From Umezawaea endophytica (GTDB lineage: Bacteria > Actinomycetota > Actinomycetes > Mycobacteriales > Pseudonocardiaceae), in contig NZ_JANYMP010000007.1 of assembly GCF_025061645.1 (NCBI RefSeq), forward strand, positions 317,241 through 381,240: a DNA stretch of 64,000 nucleotides. Direction: 5' to 3'. Under the pieces are notes generated by a model. The model did no database searches, was not told where the DNA came from, and saw only the letters and a program-made list of their open reading frames with translations. Shown here one piece after another: positions 17,501 to 26,324 of the stretch. The position numbers were made by a program, and so were the translations under genes. Positions within the stretch are counted from its first letter, which is position 1. Each line of letters opens with the position of its first letter.

Positions 17501-18105
17501 GTGAACACCTCCTCGAACTGGTCGACCACCACCACGAGTTCGTCGCCGGGCGGGTGTTCGTCGAGCAGCCGCGCCAGCTCGCGCAGGGGCCGGGCGCCGG
17601 GCGTGAACAGGACGGCCCGCAGCCCCGGCAGCAGCCCGGCCCGCAGCAGCGACGACTTGCCCGCGCCGGACACGCCGAGCACGCCCACGAACCGGTGGTC
17701 GGCCAGCCGGGCGCGCACCTCCTCGACGAGCCGTTCGCGGCCGAAGAAGCGGGCGCTGTCCTCGGGCTGGAACGCCGCCAGCCCCACGTACGGCGAGGCC
17801 GCGTCGCCGTCGCCCGGCTCCTCCTCGGCGCTCAGCCGGGCGGCGAGGGCGTGCCAGCGGGCCTCCCACTCGACGGGGTCGCCGCCGCACGCGCGGACGT
17901 AGGCGAGCGTCACCGCGAGCACGGGCAGCTTCCGGCCCCCGGCGGCGTCGGACAGGGTCGCGGCCGAGTAGTGCGCGACCACGGCCAATTCCCGATAAGG
18001 CGGGCTCCCGGCTTTCTCCCGGACCTCGCGCAAATCGGCGGCGAATCTCAACAACGGGCTGTCGCCCACATCCAATGGGCGTTCACGACGTGGCATGTGC
18101 ACCAT
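14521..18105 (-). CDS. HTH-nSTAND ATPase with transmembrane helix and WD40 propellers
   Basis: A protein of 1194 residues. Residues 1-85 are an XRE-like region common in actinomycete signalling proteins (LLRFAADLREVREKAG, YSAATLSDAAGGRKLPVL). A novel-STAND NTPase follows: FFGRERLVEEV, the P-loop GVSGAGKSS (about 145) and the Walker B strand LVVVVDQFEEVFTL. A membrane helix (LTTALSALLVVAVAVTVVAV) is at about 505-530. The C-terminal 600 residues hold about fourteen WD40 blades (repeated FSPDGR and LWD), enough for two propellers. STAND proteins are ATP-driven switches that cluster on sensing a signal. Its place between the two operons suggests the pathway regulator. Start is ATG 18105, or 18096. 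Confidence 0.87.
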   Translation of the reverse strand: MVHMPRRERPLDVGDSPLLRFAADLREVREKAGSPPYRELAVVAHYSAATLSDAAGGRKLPVLAVTLAYVRACGGDPVEWEARWHALAARLSAEEEPGDGDAASPYVGLAAFQPEDSARFFGRERLVEEVRARLADHRFVGVLGVSGAGKSSLLRAGLLPGLRAVLFTPGARPLRELARLLDEHPPGDELVVVVDQFEEVFTLCRDESERTRFIDALLAEAESDIGSRRVVVGIRADFYHRCAAHAGLARALAEAQVAVGPMSSDELPRAIIKPAVQAGCTVEGPLLAKLVADATGQAGMLPLVSHALLETWRRRRGNALTVAGYEASGGIHGAIAQTAEHVYTALDPGRQRRARQILLRLITLGEGNEDTRRRVPCGELDDDPDTAAVLDALAGARLVVLDKDSVEIAHEALIRSWPRLRDWLAEDRADIRVHRGLTEATAAWEAVRRDPGALYRGVRLAVTGDWAKRHEDDMTAHERSFLDSSRHAEALDQALRQRRNRQLRWLTTALSALLVVAVAVTVVAVRQRQDAISEGLVSTSRQLAAEAETLAGKDVARAMRASLDAYQSYPTVEARSEVLSLASRRDYQALLPSPSDVRTKPAFTPDGHLLAAPGGPGHVDLWDVAERTRRDELTGSFGQVLVVAVSVDGTLVAAGTEDGEVLIWRLADRSLVARGASSTDPVRELRFSPDGRAVAVADAGATRLLDTRDARPVTTPGTGAGSGSLAFSPDGTTLAFTDGGGVVLWDLRTGSAVGTLPSPEGLLTSVAFSPDGRTIATAGAGRSVRLWDVGTRQRVADLDHVDSVAQAEFDPTGGRLFSVDIGGTVAVWDLARRARVGQLLRNKNHGVGGAVSSPDGRFIAGSSKSGFLLWDRTRVPFTGHVDTVSGVAFDPVGGNVVSGSADGSLLVWDRETRAPLASAPGGGTSSLETRGPWVSPDGRWVVAGYGGRVVLRDAATLAEVGVVLDGHVVEKAVFSPDSRTLALIVDARTVRFVDIATGSHRDRAVDGDGALDVSYSPNGRSLAVATERGRVLVWDTETGDEVVVAEDGHASTVVFSPDGTVLAATTYHDGAGRVVLWDAATHRRTGELTDPGGRFSLLSYSPDGRLIATFDHDDTVTLLDAATLTRWAVLSGHTGPVTDLAWSPDGTLASASRDLTVTPWTTDVQAALGELCRALARDFHDGGAPPAACSGPTP

Positions 18106-18124
18106 CCCCAGATTTCGCGCCCAT

Positions 18125-18172
18125 TGTCCAGACGTTGTCGTACAGCGTCCAGGCACCGACATCGAACAACGA
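18125..18172. promoter_or_regulatory. repeat block in the nSTAND/NRPS divergent promoter
   Basis: GTCGTACAGCGT at 18137-18148 and ATCGAACAACGA at 18161-18172 are 24 bp apart, the same spacing and orientation as in the related block at 14467-14514. It sits in the 120-base space between the divergent nSTAND (start 18105) and NRPS (start 18226) genes, so it can serve both. Confidence 0.55.
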
Positions 18173-18225
18173 ATCGGCACTAGACAAAGCGGCAGGACAC
18201 AGGGCAACGAAACAGGGGACGCACC

Positions 18226-21200
18226 GTGACCCGTTCCGCACGTTTTCCGCTGACAGCGGCCCAGCGCGACATCTGGGCGGCGGCCTCGCGCCTCCCGCAC
18301 CTCGCGCAGCACAACTCGGTGGCCCTCGACCGGCTCACCGGGGACGTCGACGTCGCCGTGCTGCGGACGTGCCTGGCGCGGGCGCTGGACCGCAACGACG
18401 CCCTCCGGCTGCGCTTCGACGAGCACGACGGGGTGCCGTACCAGTGGCCGGACCCCGAGCCCGCGCCCGCGGAGGTCGTGGAACTGGCCGACCGGGAGAC
18501 CTGCGACGCGTGGATCGACGCCGTGTTCCACCGGCCGTTCCCCCTGCGCGGGGGGCCGGTGGTGCGGGCGGCGCTGCTCGTCGAGGGCACGGCCGCGGTG
18601 CACGTGTGCATCGCCGCGCACCACGTCGTGGCCGACGGCTGGGCCCTGCACCAAGCGCTCACGCAGGTGGTCGACGACTACGCGCACGTCGTGCGCACCG
18701 GGGAGCCGCTCGACCTCCCCGTGCGCTCCTACCTGCCGTTCGTCGACCGCGAGTGCCGGTACCGGGAGTCGGCGGACTTCGAGGCCGACCGCGACTTCTA
18801 CCGGGGTTTCCTCGCGGGCGTCGACCCGGTCCTGTTCCCCCGCAAGGCGATGAGCGGCGCGCGCGCCACCGCGCGGCACCGGTTCGTCCTGCCGGGTGAG
18901 CTGATCGACCGGATCCGCGCGGGCGGGCACTCGCCGTTCACCGCGGTCACGGCGGCTTTCGCGGCTTACCTGGCACGGGTGCACGGGGCCGACGAGGTCG
19001 TGCTCGGCGTGCCGTCGCTGAACCGGCGGACCTTCGCCGACAAGCAGACCGTGGGCCAGTTCGCGAGCACGATGCCGCTGCGCCTGCCCGTGCCGGGCGA
19101 CCGGACGCTGCGGGATTTGGCTACGGAGGTCCGAACCAGGACGTACGGCCTCAAGAGGCGCGACCGGCTGTCGATGGGCGACCTGCTGCGGGCTCTGCCC
19201 GCCGGGTCGCCCCGCGGGCTGTTCGACGTGACCGTCTCGTACATGCGCTACCCCGGACGCGCCGCCATCCCCGGCGTGGCCCGCGACATGGCGGGCGTCG
19301 GGCACTCGCACGACCAGGACGCGCTGGCGGTCGTGCTGACCGAGTTCGACGACACCGCCGACGTGGTGGTGGACCTGGACTACGCGTGCGACGTGTTCGA
19401 CGCGGACTTCCCGATCGAGGCGATGGCGCGGCACGTGTACGCGCTGCTGGACAACGGGCTCACCGACCCCGAGCCCCGGTTGGCCGCGCTGCCGATGCTC
19501 ACCGCGGCCGAGCACGCGCGGCTCGTCTCCGCGGACGCGCCGACCGTGCCGGTCAGCGACCGCACCCTGCACGAGCTGATCGCCGAGCAGGTCGCGCGGG
19601 AACCGGGTCGGGTCGCGGTCGTCGGCGACTCCCCCATGACCTACGCGGAGCTGGACGTGCGGGCCGACCGGGTCGCGGCCGGGTTGCGCGCCAACGGGGT
19701 CGGGCCGGACGACCGGGTGGCCGTGCTGCTGCGCCGGGGGCGGCCGCTGCTCGTGGCGCTGCTGGGCATCCTCAAGGCGGGCGCGGCCTACGTGCCGCTG
19801 GACCGCGGGTACCCGGAGGACCGGCTGCGGTTCATGCTGGCCGACAGCGGGGCGAAGGTCCTGCTGGTGGACGGCCCCACCTCGCTCGAAGGGCCGCTGG
19901 TGCGGCAGGTGGACGACCTCACCGGCCACTCGGACGCCGTCGCGACCGACCCCGACGGGCTGGCCTACGTCATCTACACCTCCGGGTCGACCGGGCGGCC
20001 GAAGGGCGTTGCCGTCGAGCACCGGTCGGTGGTGAACCGGCTGGAGTGGATGCAGCGGCGGTACCCGATCGACGAGCGGGACGTGCTGCTCCAGAAGACG
20101 CCGGTGTCGTTCGACGTGTCGGTGTGGGAGCTGTTCTGGTGGGCCCTCACCGGGGCCAGGCTGGCACTGCCCGCCGCGGGCGCGGAGAAGGACCCGGCCG
20201 AGGTGCTGCGGGCGATCGGGCGGCACGGGGTCACCGTGGCGCACTTCGTGCCGTCGATGCTCGGGCCGTTCCTGGACGAGGTCGAGGCCCGGCCGGAGCT
20301 GGCGGCCTCGCTGCGGCGGGTGTTCTCCAGCGGCGAGGCGCTGTCGCCCGCGCTGGTCGAACGGTTCTACCGGGTGCTCGACGGCGCGCAGCTCGTCAAC
20401 CTGTACGGCCCGACCGAGGCGACGGTCGACGTGTCGTTCCACGACTGCGTCCCCGGTCCGCGCGTCCCGATCGGCAGGGCGATCGACAACATGCGGCTGT
20501 ACGTGCTGGACCGGCACGGCTCCCCGCAGCCCGCGGGCGCGCCGGGTGAGCTGTGCGTGTCCGGTGTCGGGGTGGCGAGGGGCTACCTGGACCGGCCGGA
20601 GCTGACCGCGGCGAGGTTCGTGCCCGACCCGTTCGCGCCGGGACGGCGGATGTACCGGACCGGCGACGTCGCCCGGTGGCTGGCGGACGGGAGCCTGGAG
20701 TACCTCGGCCGCGAGGACGGCCAGGTGAAGGTCCGCGGCAACCGGGTCGAACTCGGCGAGGTGCGCGACCGGCTCGCGTCCTGCCCCGGCGTGCGCGACG
20801 CGGTCGTCGTGGACCGGCCCGCGGCCCACGGCGTGCGGCTGGTCGGGTACTACGTGGCCGACCGGGAGGTCGACGGCGTCCGTGAGCACCTCGCGAAGGC
20901 GCTGCCGGACTTCATGGTCCCGGCGCACCTGGTGCGGATCGACCGGATCCCGTTGACGCCGAACGGGAAGGCCGATCGGGCGGCGCTGCCCGATCCGACC
21001 CGCCAGTACGTGGACGCCCCGCCGACCACGGCGGTGGAGGCGGCGCTCGCGGCGGTGTGGGCGGAGGTGCTCGGCGTGCCGACGGTGGGCGTGCACACCG
21101 ACTACGCCGCGCTCGGCGGCGACTCGATCCTGTCCCTGCGGATCCGCGCCGAGGCCGCCGCGCGGGGTCTGCACTTCAGCCTGTCCGACCTGGTCGGACA

Positions 21201-24200
21201 TCCGACCGTGGCCGCGCTGGCCACGAAGGTCACCGCGGGCGAGGACGTCGTCGCGCTCGCGCCGTTCGACCTCGTCCCCGCCGTGGACCGGGCCGGGCTG
21301 GCCGAGGCCGTGGACGCCCATCCCGTCACGGCGTTGCAGCTCGGCCTGCTCTACCACAGCCGCGCGCACGAGAAGTCCGCCGTGTACCACGACGTCTTCC
21401 GGTACACGCTGGGAATCCGCTGGCACGAGGCGGAGTTCCGCCGGGCGTTCGCCGCGCTGGTCGGCAGGCACCCGGTGCTGCGGTCGTCGTTCGACCTGAC
21501 CGGGACGCCGTTGCAGGTCGTCCGCGCCGAGGTCGACGGCGGGCTGGACGTCGTGGACCTGCGGGCGGTCGACCCCGCCGAGGCCGAGGTGGAGGTGCGC
21601 AAGCACATCGAGGACCGGCGGTACCACGACTACGAGTTCGACCGGCCGCCGCTGTACCTGTTCCGCGCGCACGTGCTCACCGACGGCCGGGTGGACCTGG
21701 TGCTGAGCTTCCACCACGCTGTCCTGGACGGCTGGAGCGTGGCGAGCCTGGTGCGCGAACTGCTCCAGGACCACCTGCACGCCACCGGGGCGGGCATCGG
21801 GCCGGTGACCGACGTCCCGCCGTCGACGGCCGCGCGGCACGTCCTCGACGAACGCCGGGCGCTCGGCTCGGAGGAGTCGCGGCGGCACTGGCGGCGGCTG
21901 CTGGAGGGCACCACGCCCGCGCTGCCGACCGGGTTCGGCCCGCACGCGGCGCCCGGTGGCCGCGACCTCGTCGTGCGCTCGACCGCGCTGCCCACCGGTC
22001 TCGACGCCCGGCTGCGCGGGTTCGCCCGCGAGCACGCCGTCCCGGTGAAGTCGGTGCTGTTCGCCGCGCACTGCCTGGTGCTGCGGATGTTCTGCGGGCA
22101 GGACGCCCTGGTGACCGGGTTGGTCACCCACACCCGGCCGGAGGAGGCGGGCTCGGACCGCGCCGCGGGCCTGTTCCTCAACACGCTCCCGGTGCGCGTC
22201 GACGGCACGCCCGGCACGTGGCTGGACGTCGTGCGCGAGGTGCGCGGGCAGGAGGTCTCGGGGCACCCGCACCGGCACTTCCCGATCAGCGAGATCCGGC
22301 GCGACCACGGCGGGCCGGTGCTGGAGACCGCGTTCAACCACGTGCACCTGCACGTCGTCGAGCCGGTGCTGGCGCTGCCGGAGGTGGAGCTGCTCGGGTT
22401 CGAGGTGTGGGAGGAGACGAACTTCGCGCTGGTGGTCACCGCGTTCGTCGACCCCATTAACGCCCGCGTCCGGGTGCGGGTCGACTGCGAGGCGCCGCGG
22501 TTCACCCCCGACCAGGCCGAACTGCTGCTCCGCGCGTACACCGACCTGCTCACCAGGGTCGTCGACCGGCCGGACGAGCCGGTCGACTTCGGCTTTCTGT
22601 CCACCGAGGAGCCGCCGGACGTCGTGCGCGAGTTCGAACGGCGGGTGGCGCTGGCACCCGACACGACCGCGCTGTCCTTCGGCGACGACACCTGGACCTA
22701 CCGCGAGCTGGACCGGGCGGCGAACCGGGTGGCGCGCCACCTGGCGGCGCTGGGCGCCCCGCGCGGGGCGCGGATCGGCGTGGCGATGGACCGGTCGTTC
22801 GAGATGATCGCCGTGCTGCTGGGGATCGCGAAGTCCGGCGGCGCGTGCGTGCCGCTCGACACCGGCTACCCCGCGGCCCGGATCGCCGCGGTGCTGGAGG
22901 ACGTCCGGCCGTTCCGGGTGATCGTCCACGAAGGACACACCGGCCTGGTCGCCGACACCGCGGTCGTGCTCGACCCCGAGGAGTTGCTGACGGGTGACGG
23001 GGAGCCGGTGGCACTGGGGGTGTCACCGGAGGACGCCGCCTACGTGCTCTTCACCTCGGGGTCGACCGGCACGCCGAACGGGGTGGTGATGCCGCACCGG
23101 GCGCTGGCGAACCTGGTGGCGGGCCAGAACCGCTCCGCGACCGGGGTCGTCGGCGGCCGGACGCTCCAGTACGCGCCGATCGGGTTCGACGTGTCGTTCC
23201 AGGAGATCTTCTCCACGCTCTGCGGCGGCGGCACGCTGGTGCTGGTGTCCGATGTGGATCGACGCGACCCGGTGTCGTTGCTGCGGCTGGTGGACGGCGC
23301 GGGGGTCGAGCGGATCTTCCTGCCGTACGTGGCGCTCCAGCAGCTCGCCGAGGCCGCGGACGCGCTCGGGCGGGCACCGCGCGCGCTGCGGGCGGTGATC
23401 TCCTCCGGCGAGCAGTTGCGGGTAACCGACGAGATCCGGCGGTTCTGCGCGTCCGTGCCGGGTCTGCTGCTGGAGAACCAGTACGGGCCGACCGAGACGC
23501 ACGTCGCGACCACGTACACCATGTCCGGCGACCCCGCGGACTTCCCGGCGCTGCCCCCGATCGGCAGGCCGTTCGACGGGCTGCGGGTGCGACTGCTGGA
23601 CGAGCTGTCGAGGCCGGTCCCGGTCGGCGTGCGCGGGGAGATCCACATCGGCGGCGCGGGCCTGGCCACCGGCTACCACGACCGGCCGGAGCTGACGGCC
23701 GACCGGTTCGCGCACGTCGACGGCGAACGCCTGTACCGCACCGGCGACCTCGGGGTGCGGCTGCCCGACGGCGACCTGGTCTGCCTCGGGCGCCGGGACG
23801 CCCAGCTCAAGATCCGCGGCTACCGGGTCGAGCCCGCCGAGGTGGAGCTGGCGATCTGCGCGCTCGGGTTCCACGAGGTGGCCGTGGTGGCGCGGCAGGA
23901 GAACGGCGAGGCGCGGCTGGTGGCGTTCCTCGTCGGCGAACCGGGCGACGCCGAGGAGCTCCGGGCCGCGGTGCGCGCGGTGCTGCCGGAACACCTGGTG
24001 CCGACGCGCTTCCAGTGGCTGCCGAGCCTGCCGTGGACGCCGAGCGGGAAGCGCGACGACGCGGCGCTGCGGCGGATCGCGCCGACGGCGGCGGTCGCCA
24101 CCGTGTCCGCGCCACCGCGCGACGAGCACGAACGGGCGCTGGTCGAGGTGCTGGCCGAGCTGATCGGGGTGCCGGGGCTGGGCGTGCACGACGACTTCTT

Positions 24201-25176
24201 CGCGCTGGGCGGCACGTCGCTGACGGCGATGCGGCTGGTCGTGGTGCTGGAGAAGCGCTACGGCGTGCACATCCCGCTGTCGGCTTTCGTCGCTGCCCCG
24301 ACGGTCGCGGAGTTGGCCAGGCGCTTGCGGTCCGACCACGCCACCGCGCGCTTCGACCCGCTGGTGCCGATCCGCGAGCACGGGACCCGGCCGCCGGTGT
24401 TCCTCGTGCACCCGATCGGCGGGAACGTCCTGTGCTACCTGCCGCTGGCCCGGCACCTGCCCGGTGACCGACCGCTCTACGCGTTGCAGGCGGCCGGGAG
24501 CGAGCCCGGCACCGAGCCGCTGCGCGTCGTCCGGGACCTCGCCCGCTCCTACCTCGACGCGGTGCGCCGCGTGCGCCCCACCGGGCCGTACCTGATCGCG
24601 GGCTGGTCGTTCGGCGGGTTCGTGGCCGTGGAGATGGCCCGGCTGATCCGCGAGGAGGGCGACGAGGTCGAACGGCTGGTGCTGATCGACACCATCGCCC
24701 TGGCCGCGGGACCGCGCGACGAGGTGTCCGACGACGTGCTGCTGACCTGGTTCCTGTGGGAGCTGCTGCGCGGCGACGAGGTCCCCCGGCTGCCCGGCGG
24801 CGACCGGTTCGAGCACGCCGCCCGGCTGGCGATCGACGCCGGGGTGCTGCCGCCGGGCAGCCCCGCGGCCGTGGTGCGGCGGCTGTTCGGGGTGTTCGCG
24901 GCGAACTGGCGCGCGGTGCTGGACTACCGGCCGGACGTGCTGACCGAGGACGTCGCGCTGATCCGCGCCACCGCTCCCCTGCCCGGCCTGCTCGAACCGG
25001 CGCACGACGCCGCCCGCAGCCTGCACCGCGACCCGGCAAACGGGTGGGGCGGACTGGTCGGCGGCCGCCTGGACGTCGTAGACGTGCCCGGTGACCACCT
25101 GGAGATGATGGAGGAACCCCACGTGCGCGCAGTCGCGAACGCGCTGTCCGAACTCCTCGATGGCGAGGACCGGTGA
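18226..25176 (+). CDS. dimodular NRPS, C-A(Ser)-PCP-C-A-PCP-TE
   Basis: A 2316-residue synthetase. Domains: C1 about 5-430 (HHVVADGW); A1 447-930 (YTSGSTGRPKG, YRTGD); PCP1 with its serine near 965 (LGGDS); C2 1030-1460 (HHAVLDGW); A2 1469-1950 (FTSGSTGTPNG); PCP2 near 1996 (LGGTS); TE 2055-2316 (GWSFGG). The A1 pocket reads D-V-W-H-F-S-L-V-D, identical to EntF and so predicting serine. A2 reads D-V-Q-F-I-S-Q-V-A, which starts like proline codes but is otherwise unusual, so its substrate is uncertain. The N-terminal C domain suggests that an acyl group or upstream product is joined to serine. It overlaps the monooxygenase by GTGA. Confidence 0.93.
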   Translation: MTRSARFPLTAAQRDIWAAASRLPHLAQHNSVALDRLTGDVDVAVLRTCLARALDRNDALRLRFDEHDGVPYQWPDPEPAPAEVVELADRETCDAWIDAVFHRPFPLRGGPVVRAALLVEGTAAVHVCIAAHHVVADGWALHQALTQVVDDYAHVVRTGEPLDLPVRSYLPFVDRECRYRESADFEADRDFYRGFLAGVDPVLFPRKAMSGARATARHRFVLPGELIDRIRAGGHSPFTAVTAAFAAYLARVHGADEVVLGVPSLNRRTFADKQTVGQFASTMPLRLPVPGDRTLRDLATEVRTRTYGLKRRDRLSMGDLLRALPAGSPRGLFDVTVSYMRYPGRAAIPGVARDMAGVGHSHDQDALAVVLTEFDDTADVVVDLDYACDVFDADFPIEAMARHVYALLDNGLTDPEPRLAALPMLTAAEHARLVSADAPTVPVSDRTLHELIAEQVAREPGRVAVVGDSPMTYAELDVRADRVAAGLRANGVGPDDRVAVLLRRGRPLLVALLGILKAGAAYVPLDRGYPEDRLRFMLADSGAKVLLVDGPTSLEGPLVRQVDDLTGHSDAVATDPDGLAYVIYTSGSTGRPKGVAVEHRSVVNRLEWMQRRYPIDERDVLLQKTPVSFDVSVWELFWWALTGARLALPAAGAEKDPAEVLRAIGRHGVTVAHFVPSMLGPFLDEVEARPELAASLRRVFSSGEALSPALVERFYRVLDGAQLVNLYGPTEATVDVSFHDCVPGPRVPIGRAIDNMRLYVLDRHGSPQPAGAPGELCVSGVGVARGYLDRPELTAARFVPDPFAPGRRMYRTGDVARWLADGSLEYLGREDGQVKVRGNRVELGEVRDRLASCPGVRDAVVVDRPAAHGVRLVGYYVADREVDGVREHLAKALPDFMVPAHLVRIDRIPLTPNGKADRAALPDPTRQYVDAPPTTAVEAALAAVWAEVLGVPTVGVHTDYAALGGDSILSLRIRAEAAARGLHFSLSDLVGHPTVAALATKVTAGEDVVALAPFDLVPAVDRAGLAEAVDAHPVTALQLGLLYHSRAHEKSAVYHDVFRYTLGIRWHEAEFRRAFAALVGRHPVLRSSFDLTGTPLQVVRAEVDGGLDVVDLRAVDPAEAEVEVRKHIEDRRYHDYEFDRPPLYLFRAHVLTDGRVDLVLSFHHAVLDGWSVASLVRELLQDHLHATGAGIGPVTDVPPSTAARHVLDERRALGSEESRRHWRRLLEGTTPALPTGFGPHAAPGGRDLVVRSTALPTGLDARLRGFAREHAVPVKSVLFAAHCLVLRMFCGQDALVTGLVTHTRPEEAGSDRAAGLFLNTLPVRVDGTPGTWLDVVREVRGQEVSGHPHRHFPISEIRRDHGGPVLETAFNHVHLHVVEPVLALPEVELLGFEVWEETNFALVVTAFVDPINARVRVRVDCEAPRFTPDQAELLLRAYTDLLTRVVDRPDEPVDFGFLSTEEPPDVVREFERRVALAPDTTALSFGDDTWTYRELDRAANRVARHLAALGAPRGARIGVAMDRSFEMIAVLLGIAKSGGACVPLDTGYPAARIAAVLEDVRPFRVIVHEGHTGLVADTAVVLDPEELLTGDGEPVALGVSPEDAAYVLFTSGSTGTPNGVVMPHRALANLVAGQNRSATGVVGGRTLQYAPIGFDVSFQEIFSTLCGGGTLVLVSDVDRRDPVSLLRLVDGAGVERIFLPYVALQQLAEAADALGRAPRALRAVISSGEQLRVTDEIRRFCASVPGLLLENQYGPTETHVATTYTMSGDPADFPALPPIGRPFDGLRVRLLDELSRPVPVGVRGEIHIGGAGLATGYHDRPELTADRFAHVDGERLYRTGDLGVRLPDGDLVCLGRRDAQLKIRGYRVEPAEVELAICALGFHEVAVVARQENGEARLVAFLVGEPGDAEELRAAVRAVLPEHLVPTRFQWLPSLPWTPSGKRDDAALRRIAPTAAVATVSAPPRDEHERALVEVLAELIGVPGLGVHDDFFALGGTSLTAMRLVVVLEKRYGVHIPLSAFVAAPTVAELARRLRSDHATARFDPLVPIREHGTRPPVFLVHPIGGNVLCYLPLARHLPGDRPLYALQAAGSEPGTEPLRVVRDLARSYLDAVRRVRPTGPYLIAGWSFGGFVAVEMARLIREEGDEVERLVLIDTIALAAGPRDEVSDDVLLTWFLWELLRGDEVPRLPGGDRFEHAARLAIDAGVLPPGSPAAVVRRLFGVFAANWRAVLDYRPDVLTEDVALIRATAPLPGLLEPAHDAARSLHRDPANGWGGLVGGRLDVVDVPGDHLEMMEEPHVRAVANALSELLDGEDR

Positions 25177-26324
25177 CCAAGGCGATCGTCGTCGGCGCGG
25201 GCATCGGCGGACTGGTCACCGCCGTCGCCCTGCGCCGCGTCGGCGTCGAGGTCGAGGTGTACGAGCGGGCGAGCGAACCGCGGGTTTCGGGCACCGGGCT
25301 GTCGATCATGAGCAACGCCGTCGCGGCGCTGCGCGGGCACGGCATCGAGCTGGCGCTGGAGGACCGCGGCCGGGCCATCGAGACGTTCCACCTCAACACC
25401 TTCGACGGCCGTCCGATCAGGGCGGTGCCGGTGAAGTCGATCGGTGAGCGGCTCGGCGCGCCGAGCGTGTGCGTGCACCGGGCCGATCTCCAGGCCGCGC
25501 TGCTGGAGGCCGCAGGCGACTGCCCGATCGAGGTCGGGGCCGAGGCGACCGGCTACACCGCCGACGGCGACGGGGTGCGGGTGGACTTCGCCGACGGCCG
25601 GACGGCCCGCGGCGACGTGCTGATCGGGGCGGACGGGTTCCACTCGGCGGTGCGCGGGCAACTCGTCGGGCCGGAGACCCCGCGGGACGCCGGGTACCTG
25701 TGCTGGCTGGCCACCGTCCCGTTCCGGCACCGAGCGCTGCCCGCCGGGCACGTGGGGCACTACTGGGGGCGCGGCAGCCGGTTCGGGCTCGTCGACATCG
25801 GGCACGGCCGCGTCTACTGGTGGGGCACCAGCGACGTCCCCGTGTGGGACGGCGGCAAGGAGCAGGTCCTGCGCGCCTACGACGGGTGGGCGGAGGAGGT
25901 GCGGGCCGCCATCGCGGCCACGCCCGCCGACGCGATCGTCGGGCTGGCCGCGCGCGACCGGCCGTTCCTGCGCAGGTGGGGCGACGGGCCGGTGACCCTG
26001 CTCGGCGACGCCGCGCACCCGATGCTGACCAGCCTCGGCCAGGGCGCCGGCATGGCCGTCGAGGACGGCGTCGTACTCGCGCGCTGCCTCGCCGGGACCG
26101 CGGACCCGCGGCGGGCGCTGCGCCGCTACGAGGACGAGCGGCGGGCGCGCACCCGGCAGGTGGTCAGGGCCTCCCGCGCGCTGAGCCGGTTCGAGCAGGC
26201 CGGGCCGCCGGGGGCGCGGCTCGTGCGCGACACGTCGTTCCGGTGGATGCCGGAACCGCTGCTGCGCAGGCTGAACGAGTCCGCCCTGACCTTTCCCGCC
26301 ACGACAGGAACGAGGAACACGTGA
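25173..26324 (+). CDS. FAD-dependent monooxygenase (PHBH-like)
   Basis: A 383-residue flavoprotein hydroxylase. The dinucleotide-binding G-A-G-I-G-G-L is at residues 8-14, the second FAD motif GDAAHPM at about 278, and LIGADGFHSAVR in between, the standard pattern of group A aromatic or polyketide hydroxylases using NAD(P)H and oxygen. The GTG start lies within the NRPS stop (GTGA), so expression is tied to the synthetase. It probably hydroxylates or epoxidises the peptide product or a precursor; the target is unknown. Confidence 0.9.
   Translation: MTKAIVVGAGIGGLVTAVALRRVGVEVEVYERASEPRVSGTGLSIMSNAVAALRGHGIELALEDRGRAIETFHLNTFDGRPIRAVPVKSIGERLGAPSVCVHRADLQAALLEAAGDCPIEVGAEATGYTADGDGVRVDFADGRTARGDVLIGADGFHSAVRGQLVGPETPRDAGYLCWLATVPFRHRALPAGHVGHYWGRGSRFGLVDIGHGRVYWWGTSDVPVWDGGKEQVLRAYDGWAEEVRAAIAATPADAIVGLAARDRPFLRRWGDGPVTLLGDAAHPMLTSLGQGAGMAVEDGVVLARCLAGTADPRRALRRYEDERRARTRQVVRASRALSRFEQAGPPGARLVRDTSFRWMPEPLLRRLNESALTFPATTGTRNT

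Noticed and set aside
18106..22938. Open minus-strand frame running from the nSTAND gene far into the NRPS region
   Set aside because: It is antisense to NRPS coding sequence, has low-complexity arginine/valine-rich translation and no motifs. It is an artefact of high third-position GC; the real protein starts near 18105.
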